Below are positions 9,414 to 17,334 of a stretch of DNA of 64,000 bases, piece by piece. The notes below the pieces were generated by a model, which had not been told where the DNA came from, did no database searches, and saw only the letters and a program-made list of their open reading frames with translations. The position numbers were made by a program, and so were the translations under genes. The stretch spans positions 310,001 through 374,000 of the forward strand of contig CAXTJQ010000002.1 in NCBI GenBank assembly GCA_964244725.1, read 5' to 3'. Within the stretch, counting starts at the first letter, position 1. Every line of letters begins with the position of its first letter. The DNA is from Kumtagia sp964244725. GTDB lineage: Bacteria > Pseudomonadota > Alphaproteobacteria > Rhizobiales > Rhizobiaceae.

Positions 9414-10850
9414 ATGGATGCTCGGTCCGATACGAAGGGTGTGCCTCTCGCGGTCGACCTCGACGGAACGCTGATCGCGACCGATCTGTTGTGGGAAGGC
9501 CTCTTCCTGCTGCTGCGCAAGAACCCGCTCTGCCTGTTCCTGGTGCCGTTCTGGCTGCTTGCCGGTCCGGCGGCGCTCAAGCAGGCGATCGCGGCGCGCG
9601 TCGATATCGATCCTTCGACCTTGCCCTACCGCGGCGAAGTTTTGAGCCGACTGCAGGCCGAGCACGAGCGCGGCCGCAGCATCGTGCTCGCGACCGGCAC
9701 TCCGCGCAAATTCGCCGAAGCGATCGCCAAGCATCTCGGCCTGTTCGATGCCGTGCTCGCCACCGACGGCGCGGAGAACCTGACTTCGAAGCGAAAGCGC
9801 GCCGCTTTGGTGGCGGCCTACGGCGATGCAGGTTTCGACTATTATGGCAACAGCCGGCACGACCTGACGATCTTCGACGCGGCGCGGCTGTCCTTCGTGG
9901 TGGCGCCCGACCGGCCGGCCGCCCGCTGGCAGGTTGCCCAGGGCTGCGAACTCATCGAGACGCCGAAGCCGACCTTCAAGACGATCCTCAAGATGCTGCG
10001 TGTCCACCAATGGCTGAAGAATGGCCTGATCGCCGTTCCAATGGTGCTGTCGCATGAATATTTCAATTTGAGCATGGTGCTCGCATGCCTGGTCGCCTTC
10101 GTTTCGTTCAGCGCCGCGGCATCGGCGATCTACATCCTCAACGACTTCTTCGACCTTGCGCTCGACCGCCGTCATCCGACCAAGCGCAACCGCCCCTTCG
10201 CCAGCGGGCTGTTGTCGATGCGCTTCGGCCTGATCTCAATGTGCGTGCTTCTGGCGGTCAGCATCACGGCCGCGCTGTTCCTGCCGCTCGTCTTCGGCGG
10301 CATGCTCGCGCTCTACCTCGTCGCGACGACGGCCTATTCGCTCTCGATCAAGCGGATGCTGCTGCTCGATGTCCTGATGCTGGCGGGCCTCTACACGACG
10401 CGCATCCTGGCGGGCGCCGCCGCGACCGGAACCGAAACGTCGTTCTGGCTGCTCGCCTTCTCGACCTTCTTCTTCCTGTCGCTGGCGCTGGTGAAGCGCT
10501 ACGTCGAGATGCGCTCGTCGACGCTGACCGTCGGCGAGCGGATCGCCGGGCGCGGCTACCGCGCCGAGGACGAGGACATCGTCGCTCAGGCGGGCATGGC
10601 GTCGGCTTTTTCCTCGGCGCTGGTCCTGGCGCTCTACATCGACAGTTCCGCAGTGCGCGAACTCTACTCTCATCCCTGGATGGTCTGGCCGCTCGCGCCG
10701 CTGGTTCTCTACATGACGATCCGCATCTGGATCCTGGCGCGCCGCGACGAACTGCACGAGGATCCGGTCGTGTTTATCGTGCGCGACTGGCGCAGCCAAC
10801 TCGTCGTCGTCATCGGCGCCCTGCTGCTGCTCGTCGCGGGCCTGGTGTGA
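9414..10850 (+). CDS. HAD-UbiA fusion: decaprenyl-phosphate phosphoribosyltransferase-like protein
   Basis: A 478-residue fusion. The N-terminal third is a HAD-like phosphatase domain with the DLDGTL motif (DxDxT). The C-terminal two thirds is a UbiA-type polytopic prenyltransferase with NDFFDLALDRRHPTKRNRP, the NDxxDxxxDxxHPxKxxRP motif of 5-phosphoribosyl-1-phosphate:decaprenol-phosphate transferases such as mycobacterial UbiA/Rv3806c and rhizobial NoeC. The likely reaction is transfer of phosphoribose from PRPP to polyprenyl phosphate, with the HAD domain removing the 5-phosphate. That would make polyprenyl-phosphoribose in one polypeptide. It heads a seven-gene run, and its stop overlaps the DprE1-like start by one base (TGATG). 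Confidence 0.85.
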   Translation: MDARSDTKGVPLAVDLDGTLIATDLLWEGLFLLLRKNPLCLFLVPFWLLAGPAALKQAIAARVDIDPSTLPYRGEVLSRLQAEHERGRSIVLATGTPRKFAEAIAKHLGLFDAVLATDGAENLTSKRKRAALVAAYGDAGFDYYGNSRHDLTIFDAARLSFVVAPDRPAARWQVAQGCELIETPKPTFKTILKMLRVHQWLKNGLIAVPMVLSHEYFNLSMVLACLVAFVSFSAAASAIYILNDFFDLALDRRHPTKRNRPFASGLLSMRFGLISMCVLLAVSITAALFLPLVFGGMLALYLVATTAYSLSIKRMLLLDVLMLAGLYTTRILAGAAATGTETSFWLLAFSTFFFLSLALVKRYVEMRSSTLTVGERIAGRGYRAEDEDIVAQAGMASAFSSALVLALYIDSSAVRELYSHPWMVWPLAPLVLYMTIRIWILARRDELHEDPVVFIVRDWRSQLVVVIGALLLLVAGLV

Positions 10851-12202
10851 TGCCGCCCCGCTATGCAAGCTTCGGCCGTGCGACGCCACCCGGAACGCGG
10901 GCGATGGCCGCTCGCGACGCCATCGCGCAACTCGAGAAGGGCGGCTTTGGCGACGAGACAATCCTGCCCTATGGCAACGGGCGCTCCTACGGCGACAGCT
11001 GCCAGGCTGGCGGCGGGACGCTGGTCGACATGCGCGGCCTGAATCAGGTTGTCAGCCTGGATACGCAGAGCGGGCTGATCGTGGCCGAGGCCGGCGTGCT
11101 GTTGTCGCGGATCATCGCCCATGCCGCGCCGCACGGCTTCTTCCCTCCGGTCGTGCCCGGCACGCAGTTCGTGACGCTGGGCGGTGCGATCGCCAACGAC
11201 GTGCACGGCAAGAACCACCACCGGCGCGGGACGTTCGGCTGCCATGTCGAGCAGTTCGAACTGCTGCGGTCGGACGGCCGGGTTTATGTGTGTTCCGCCG
11301 ACGCCAACCCAGATCTCTTCGCCGCCACCATCGGCGGGATGGGTCTGACGGGCATCATCTTGTCGGCGAGCCTGCACCTGTTGCGTGTCCCCTCGCTCGA
11401 CATCGACGAGACGATCACGCCCTTCGACAGTCTCGACCGCTATTTCGAGCTGGCCGAACAGGCCGACGAGGGAAACGAATATGCCGTCGCCTGGCTGGAC
11501 CAACTGGCATCCGGCAGCGGCGCTGGGCGAGGCCTGCTGATCACGGGCAATCACGCGGCCTATGGATCCAGAACGGCGTCGACTTCGGGCCGCCGGCTCG
11601 GCGTCCCGGTGCAGCCTCCCTTCAACGTCCTGAACAAGCCGTTCCTGAAAGCCTTCAACGCCGCCTATCGATGGCAAAAGGGCCGCGCGCGCAATCCCCA
11701 TACGAGCGGCTACCAGGGTTTCTTCTTTCCGCTCGACGGCGTGGCTGACTGGAACAGGCTCTATGGTCCGAACGGGCTGCATCAGCACCAGAGCGTCATC
11801 CCGGTCGAGGCGGCGCGTGAGACGATTCGCGTCCTTCTGGCGAAAGCCCGCGAAGCAGGGCAGGGGTCGTTCCTGACGGTCCTGAAGCGCTTCGGCTCGA
11901 TCGAGTCGCCAGGCATGCTGTCGTTTCCGCGATCAGGCTACACGCTGACGCTGGATTTCCCCAACCGGGGGGCGAGGACGCTGTCGCTGCTGGACGAACT
12001 CGACGCCGTCACGGTCGGCGCCGGCGGCGCCGTCAATCCCTACAAGGACGCCCGCATGTCGGCGGCGACCTTCGCGGCGTCGTTTCCGGACTGGCGGCGC
12101 CTCGATGAACAGCGCGACCGCGCCTTCACGTCGAGCCTCTGGAATCGCACCGCCATGCGGCTCGACGCGACGCATTCCGTCTTCATGAGAGCCGCCGAAT
12201 AG
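10850..12202 (+). CDS. DprE1-like FAD-binding oxidase
   Basis: A 450-residue protein with a VAO/PCMH-type FAD domain. GNGRSYGDS lies near residue 42-50 and VHGKNHHRRGTFG near 118-130, matching decaprenylphosphoryl-beta-D-ribose 2'-oxidase (DprE1). The C-terminal part carries FPRSGYTLTLDFP and NPYKDARM; K399 corresponds by eye to the catalytic-site Lys418 of mycobacterial DprE1. The reaction in the known pathway is oxidation of polyprenylphosphoryl-ribose at C2'. At the position of mycobacterial Cys387 this protein has T367. It directly follows the phosphoribosyltransferase-like gene, which supports the pathway. The product could be an arabinose-type or 2'-keto/amino sugar. Confidence 0.85.
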   Translation: MPPRYASFGRATPPGTRAMAARDAIAQLEKGGFGDETILPYGNGRSYGDSCQAGGGTLVDMRGLNQVVSLDTQSGLIVAEAGVLLSRIIAHAAPHGFFPPVVPGTQFVTLGGAIANDVHGKNHHRRGTFGCHVEQFELLRSDGRVYVCSADANPDLFAATIGGMGLTGIILSASLHLLRVPSLDIDETITPFDSLDRYFELAEQADEGNEYAVAWLDQLASGSGAGRGLLITGNHAAYGSRTASTSGRRLGVPVQPPFNVLNKPFLKAFNAAYRWQKGRARNPHTSGYQGFFFPLDGVADWNRLYGPNGLHQHQSVIPVEAARETIRVLLAKAREAGQGSFLTVLKRFGSIESPGMLSFPRSGYTLTLDFPNRGARTLSLLDELDAVTVGAGGAVNPYKDARMSAATFAASFPDWRRLDEQRDRAFTSSLWNRTAMRLDATHSVFMRAAE

Positions 12203-12305
12203 AGCAACGCGCGAGCTGCATACGAACGATTTGATTCAATTCGCCCGCCTGCTTTCACCGAAATTTTCCGCGCCGTGTGTATCAAAGGTCGAACGAGAAA
12301 AAGTC

Positions 12306-12740
12306 ATGAAATTTCTGCCCTTCATCCTGTTCACGGTGCTGACCAACGCCGCCGCCCAGCTGATGCTCAAGCATGGCATGACGTCGCTCGGCGAGCTCTC
12401 GTTCGCCGGCGCCAATCCGGTCGTCAAGGTCCTGCAGATCGTCTTCAGCCCCTGGGTTTTCGCCGGTCTGACGATGTTCGTCGTCTCGATGGCGTCGCAT
12501 CTCTACGTGCTGTCGAAGGTCGAACTGTCCTTCGCCTATCCGTTCCTCAGCCTCGCCTACGTCGCCGTCGCCGTCTTCGCCTATTTTCTCTTCCACGAGG
12601 ACATTAACAGCTGGCGCATCGCGGGCATCGGCTTCATCTGCGTCGGAACCGTGCTGATCGCCCAGAGCGGGCGCGAGACGCACGACGATGGCACGAAGCT
12701 TGCGGCGGCTTCCCTGCAAACGAGTGAGATTTCAAAATGA
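12306..12740 (+). CDS. EamA/SMR-type small membrane protein, possible lipid-linked sugar flippase subunit
   Basis: A 144-residue protein with four hydrophobic segments, the size and layout of a small multidrug-resistance or ArnE/ArnF-type half-transporter. The MLKHGM and AYPFLSLAYVAVAVFAYFLF segments are typical of this group. In sugar-modification operons such proteins flip undecaprenyl-linked sugars to the periplasmic face. The ATG at 12306 was chosen because the hydrophobic core begins there. An upstream in-frame codon at 12231 would add an unlikely charged leader. Its end overlaps the next gene by four bases (ATGA). Confidence 0.75.
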   Translation: MKFLPFILFTVLTNAAAQLMLKHGMTSLGELSFAGANPVVKVLQIVFSPWVFAGLTMFVVSMASHLYVLSKVELSFAYPFLSLAYVAVAVFAYFLFHEDINSWRIAGIGFICVGTVLIAQSGRETHDDGTKLAAASLQTSEISK

Positions 12741-13744
12741 GACACGTCATCTTCGGCGGCGACGGTTTCGTCGGCCGCCACCTCGCCCCCAAGCTTCTCG
12801 CCGATGGCCACGAGGTAATCGTCGCCGACATCGTCAAGAGCGACCTGCCGCACTACCGCCGGGTCCGGCATGTCCATACCGACGTGACCGATATGCGGTC
12901 GGTCGACGGCCTCGGCCTTCGGGCCGACGACGTGGTCTACAACCTGTCGGCCAAGATGCTGTCGCCGATCCAGGTCCGCGCCAAGCGCCACGACTTCTTC
13001 TTCCCGGTCAATTTCCACGGGACCGAGAACATCATCAAGGCCATGGACAAGGCCGGCGCGCGCAAGCTGGTGCATTTCACGACCGACATGATCTACGGCC
13101 ATACGGTCACCCACCCGATGACCGAGGAGCACCCGGTCGCGCCGCTCGGCGAGTATGGCTGGTCGAAGCTCAAGACCGAGGAACTGGCCGCCAACTGGCG
13201 CGCCCGGGGCATGAACATCTCGCTGTTCCGTCCGCGCCTGATCATCGGACCCGGACGTCTCGGCATTCTGGAAAAGCTGTTCAAACTGATCGACTGGAAC
13301 CTGCCGGTGCCGATGATCGGCTCGGGCAGGAATCCGTATCAGTTCATCTCCGTGTTCGACTGCGCCGAGGCCGCGCGCGCGGCCTTCAAGGCCGGCGTGC
13401 CGAACGAGGCCTACAATCTCGGCTCTCTCAATCCGCCGCCTGTGCGCAAGCTGTTGGGGGACCTCATCAAGCACGCCGGGTCGAAGTCGCTGCTGATCCC
13501 GACGCCTGGCTGGGCCGTCAAGCGGACGCTCGACCTGCTCGACGCCATGAACCTGCCCATCATGGATCCGGAGCAATATCTGATCGCCGACGAGGAGTGC
13601 GTGCTCGACGTGTCGAAGGGCAAGCGGCAGCTCGGCTGGGCGCCGCAGTACCGCGACGAGGATATGCTGATCGCCGCCTACCGCGAATACCGCGCCAGGA
13701 AGAACGGCCACGCCGTGAACCCCGCCCACGTCCCGGCCGAATAA
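12737..13744 (+). CDS. NAD-dependent epimerase/dehydratase family protein
   Basis: A 335-residue extended short-chain dehydrogenase. It has the nucleotide motif GGDGFVGRH (residues 7-15) and the catalytic pair Y140xxxK144 (YGWSK). Such enzymes epimerise, reduce or dehydrate nucleotide- or lipid-linked sugars. In the neighbouring pathway it could take the DprE2 role (reduction of the 2'-keto sugar) or act on another sugar; the sequence does not decide. It is translationally coupled to the flippase-like gene and is followed after 11 bases by the aminotransferase. Confidence 0.8.
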   Translation: MRHVIFGGDGFVGRHLAPKLLADGHEVIVADIVKSDLPHYRRVRHVHTDVTDMRSVDGLGLRADDVVYNLSAKMLSPIQVRAKRHDFFFPVNFHGTENIIKAMDKAGARKLVHFTTDMIYGHTVTHPMTEEHPVAPLGEYGWSKLKTEELAANWRARGMNISLFRPRLIIGPGRLGILEKLFKLIDWNLPVPMIGSGRNPYQFISVFDCAEAARAAFKAGVPNEAYNLGSLNPPPVRKLLGDLIKHAGSKSLLIPTPGWAVKRTLDLLDAMNLPIMDPEQYLIADEECVLDVSKGKRQLGWAPQYRDEDMLIAAYREYRARKNGHAVNPAHVPAE

Positions 13745-13755
13745 GGAGGATCGCG

Positions 13756-15228
13756 ATGAACGTCATGACCAAGCTCGATACGCGCGAAGCCCGCGTCTTC
13801 GTCGATGCCCCAAGCATGGGGCACAATCTCCTGCCGAAGCCCGACCTGCTGACCGTCGAGCAGGCGAAGGCGCTCGATGTCGCGCGCATGACCGACCTGT
13901 TCCGCGAGCATCTCAACCCGGGCCAACTTCATTTCATGAAGCTGCTCGGCTTCCACAAGATCAAGATCGAGCGCGCCGAGGGTATGCACTATATCGACCA
14001 GACAGGCCGGAAAATCCTCGACTTCTTCGGCGGTTTCGGATCGCTGGCGCTCGGCCACAACCATCCGCGCATTCTTGCGGCCCGCAAGCAGTTCCAGGAC
14101 GAGAACCGCCACGAGATCGGCATAGCGTTCATGTCGCAATATGCGGCGGCGCTCGCCCATAACCTCGCCAAGATATCGCCCGGCGACCTCGACATGGTGT
14201 TCCTCGGCTCGTCGGGCTCGGAAGCGATGGAAGCCGCGATCAAGCTCGCGGAGCGCGCGGCCGGACCCAAGCGGCCGAAAATCGTCTATGCCGAGAATTC
14301 CTTCCACGGAAAAACCAAGGGCGTGCTCTCGATCACCGACGGTTCGCTCTACCGCGCCGAATTCAAGCTCGGCGACAACACCGTGCGCGTACCGTTCGGC
14401 GATATCCGCGCCGTCGAGGCGGCGTTCAAATCCGATCCGCAGATTGGCGCGATCGTCCTGGAAACCATCCAGGGCGGAGGCGGCATCGTCCAGGCGCCGG
14501 CCGAATTCTGGACCCGGCTGCGCGCGCTTTGCGACCAGTATGGCGTACTCTGGGTGGCCGACGAAGTGCAGTGCGGCGTCGGCCGCTCCGGCCGGTTCTA
14601 CGCCTTTGAGCATTTCAACGTCGTTCCCGACATCACGGCGGTCGCCAAATCGCTCGGCGGCGGCAAGTCGGCGATGGCGGCGATGATCGCGCGACGCGAG
14701 GTCTACATGAAGGCCTACGGCGCGCCGAAGACGGCGATGATCCACGCGGCCGCCACTTTCGGCGGCATCGGCGAGGCGTCGATCACCGCGATTGAGACGT
14801 TGAACGTGCTTTACGACGAAGGGCTGATCGACAACGCCGCGACGACGGGCGCCTACCTGCTGGAGCGCCTTCAGGCGCTGAAGGCGAAATATCCCAAGAT
14901 CATCAAGGACGTGCGCGGCCAGGGCCTGATGGTCGGCCTGGAATTCCAGGATTTCTCGCAGACGCTGCCGATGGTGATGCGGCCGGTCGTGGGCATGCTC
15001 GACGACAAGCTGAAGGGCTCGCTGTCGGGCTTCGTGGGAGCGCTCCTGCTGCGCGACTACGACGTGCTCGTCGCCTTCACCGAATACAACCGCAACGTCG
15101 TGCGGCTGCTGCCGCCGCTGATCTGCGGCCGCGATCATGTCGACACGCTGGTCGACGCGATGGACGATCTGCTGTCGCGCGGCATCGTGGCGATCGTGCG
15201 GGATTTCGTCAAAAGCCAGATGAGCTGA
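13756..15228 (+). CDS. Class III PLP-dependent aminotransferase of the glycan operon
   Basis: A 490-residue fold-type I aminotransferase. The PLP lysine is K298 in AVAKSLGGG, the cofactor Asp is D269 in WVADEVQCG, and GSSGSEAMEAA lies at 151-161. A strong AAGGAGG-type ribosome site precedes the ATG at 13756. The family includes ornithine and acetylornithine aminotransferases and also hopanoid aminotransferase HpnO. Its place inside the sugar operon suggests it aminates a keto group made by the oxidase or dehydrogenase, or the head group of a lipid. The true amino acceptor is unknown. Confidence 0.8.
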   Translation: MNVMTKLDTREARVFVDAPSMGHNLLPKPDLLTVEQAKALDVARMTDLFREHLNPGQLHFMKLLGFHKIKIERAEGMHYIDQTGRKILDFFGGFGSLALGHNHPRILAARKQFQDENRHEIGIAFMSQYAAALAHNLAKISPGDLDMVFLGSSGSEAMEAAIKLAERAAGPKRPKIVYAENSFHGKTKGVLSITDGSLYRAEFKLGDNTVRVPFGDIRAVEAAFKSDPQIGAIVLETIQGGGGIVQAPAEFWTRLRALCDQYGVLWVADEVQCGVGRSGRFYAFEHFNVVPDITAVAKSLGGGKSAMAAMIARREVYMKAYGAPKTAMIHAAATFGGIGEASITAIETLNVLYDEGLIDNAATTGAYLLERLQALKAKYPKIIKDVRGQGLMVGLEFQDFSQTLPMVMRPVVGMLDDKLKGSLSGFVGALLLRDYDVLVAFTEYNRNVVRLLPPLICGRDHVDTLVDAMDDLLSRGIVAIVRDFVKSQMS

Positions 15229-15270
15229 CGGGCGAGACCGGACACAGAACGAATTTTGGGGGAATCGGGG

Positions 15271-16470
15271 ATGATCGGCACCGGGCAGACGGCAATGGGC
15301 TGGGCGTTGCGGACGGACGTAATCGAGGGGGCGAGACAGACCCTCACGCAGCGTCTCTTCATGGAGCGGCTTTCGGCGCTCCTTTTTCTCGGGATGTTCC
15401 TGCTGATCGGCGTCTACACGTCCGTTCGTCCCGACTACAACTGGGACATGGTCGCCTATGTGGCGACGGCGCTGGAAGACACGATCACCGATCCGGTGGC
15501 GCTGCATGCCGAAACCTGGAAGGAGATCGAGGTCGGAGCGCAACCGGCGCAGCTCTACGAAATCCAGCAGGGCAACCCCTACAACGTCCATCAATGGACG
15601 AACCCGGTCGATTTCGAATCGCAACTCTCCATGTACCGCGTCAAGGTCGGGTATATCTGGGTCCTGGAGATGCTGGCGCCGGTGCTTGGGCTGGTCAAGG
15701 GCGCCATCGCCATCAGCATCCTGTCGACGCTGCTGGTCGGCGCGCTGTGCTTCGTCTGGCTACGCGGCGCCGATGCGATGCAGGGGGCGCTGATCCTCGG
15801 GCCGGCGCTGATCGTCGCCGACCTGTTCCAAATGGCGACCGCGATCACGCCGGACATGCTGCTGGCCGTCGTGTCGCTGACGGCGATCTACATGCTGGCG
15901 AAGGGGCGGGACCTCGCCGCGTGCCTGCTGTTGTTCGCCTCCGTCTTCGTGCGGCCCGACAACATTGTCGTCATCTTCGCGTTCCTGATCGCCGCGATCC
16001 TGTTCGGCTGGCGCTATCTGCCGTTGCTGGCGACCTTCGCGGCCTCATTCGCCGCCTGCGTCTTCATTTCCAAGACCAGCGGGCATCCCGGATGGTGGAC
16101 GCATTTCTACTTCTCCTGCGTCCAGATCCAGAATTCGATGGTCGGGTTCCACCCGGACTTCACGCTCGGCGCCTTCATTCACGGCTATGTCCGCGGCACG
16201 CTGGTGGCGCTGGCCGACAATGACTGGCCGCCGATCCTGGTCATGCTCGTCTGCGGCTGGGCGATGCTGTACAAGGCCGGCCGCATCCCGGACGGACGCA
16301 GCAACGCGATCCTGTTCGCTCTGACCATCGGCACGCTCGGCAAGTTCGCCAGCTTTCCGCTGCCCGACGACCGCTTTTATTTCGTCACCATCGCCGGCAT
16401 GGCGATCATGCTGGTGACGCTCTGGAAGCCGCGTTTCGATTTCGCCTCGACCAGGGAAAGGATGCCATGA
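15271..16470 (+). CDS. Polytopic membrane protein, GT-C glycosyltransferase-like
   Basis: A 399-residue membrane protein with about ten hydrophobic segments. After the first membrane segment there is a long extracytoplasmic loop with an RPDYNWDM segment carrying Asp residues. That position and acidic pattern resemble lipid-phosphate-dependent GT-C glycosyltransferases. If right, it would move the sugar from polyprenyl phosphate to its acceptor outside the inner membrane. I chose the ATG at 15271; a TTG at 15256 is an alternative. The stop overlaps the FkbM gene by four bases. Family assignment is by topology and context only. Confidence 0.6.
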   Translation: MIGTGQTAMGWALRTDVIEGARQTLTQRLFMERLSALLFLGMFLLIGVYTSVRPDYNWDMVAYVATALEDTITDPVALHAETWKEIEVGAQPAQLYEIQQGNPYNVHQWTNPVDFESQLSMYRVKVGYIWVLEMLAPVLGLVKGAIAISILSTLLVGALCFVWLRGADAMQGALILGPALIVADLFQMATAITPDMLLAVVSLTAIYMLAKGRDLAACLLLFASVFVRPDNIVVIFAFLIAAILFGWRYLPLLATFAASFAACVFISKTSGHPGWWTHFYFSCVQIQNSMVGFHPDFTLGAFIHGYVRGTLVALADNDWPPILVMLVCGWAMLYKAGRIPDGRSNAILFALTIGTLGKFASFPLPDDRFYFVTIAGMAIMLVTLWKPRFDFASTRERMP

Positions 16471-17231
16471 CCATCGGCTCGCGTCTGGTCGAAGCAGCGC
16501 GCATCGGGCTTTCGCTCGGGCTGCCGTCCGCCATCCTCGATCGCGGCTCGTCGCTGCGCGGCACGAAGTTTCTGGCCAAGGCGGCGCTGAAGTCACGCCT
16601 GCCTGGCGCGAGGCCCTTCCAGATGGTCAATGTCGGCGCCTGCGACGGAGCGCTGTTCGACGACGTTACGCCTTGGCTGCTCAGGATTGCCGGCGCGCGC
16701 GCCGTCCTCGTCGAGCCGATCCCCTACAATCAGAAGCGGCTGCGCGCCAATTATCCGGACGCCTCGCGGTTCGTCATCGAGCCTGTGGCGGTGACCAGGA
16801 CCAAAGGGTCGATCACCGTCAAGACATTCGACGCCGCCGCGATCGAGTCCGGCGCGCTGCCGATCGAGTTCATCGGCTGCTCGTCGACGACGGACAGCAA
16901 CCTGATGTCGGGCAAGAACGCCTGGGGCGAGGCCGACGCGAACTTTAACACCTTCGCGCCGTATCTGCGCGACCTGGAAGTTCCCTCCGATACGCTGCAG
17001 TCGGTGCTCGACCGCAATGGCGTCACCCATATCGACGCCTTCCTGGTGGATTGCGAGGGCGCGGACTGGACGGTCTTCGAGCAACTCGACATGGATCGCT
17101 ACCGCCCGGGCCTGATCAAGGTCGAGATCGGCGCACTGGGAGCGCACGACATCGGCAATGTGGTCGTCAAGCTGAAGACGGCCGGCTACGCGGTCGGGAT
17201 TTATGCCGAGGATGTCTGGGCGTTCGCCTAA
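16467..17231 (+). CDS. FkbM family methyltransferase
   Basis: A 254-residue SAM-dependent methyltransferase of the FkbM group. It shows motif I as VNVGACDGALFDD, the VLVEPIPYN acidic strand, and the late FLVDCEGADWTVF segment typical of FkbM domains. These enzymes O-methylate sugars on surface glycans. It closes the glycan operon, overlapping the preceding membrane-protein gene, so it probably caps or decorates the same sugar. There is no obvious hairpin terminator after it. Confidence 0.8.
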   Translation: MTIGSRLVEAARIGLSLGLPSAILDRGSSLRGTKFLAKAALKSRLPGARPFQMVNVGACDGALFDDVTPWLLRIAGARAVLVEPIPYNQKRLRANYPDASRFVIEPVAVTRTKGSITVKTFDAAAIESGALPIEFIGCSSTTDSNLMSGKNAWGEADANFNTFAPYLRDLEVPSDTLQSVLDRNGVTHIDAFLVDCEGADWTVFEQLDMDRYRPGLIKVEIGALGAHDIGNVVVKLKTAGYAVGIYAEDVWAFA

Positions 17232-17334
17232 CTACAGCGTGAAATGACTTTTAGCGCAGTGTCGCAAACAGGCTGCGATTGCCACGCCGAACCGACCTAT
17301 ATATCAGCCGCAAATCCATGTGGGGCAGCGGACG

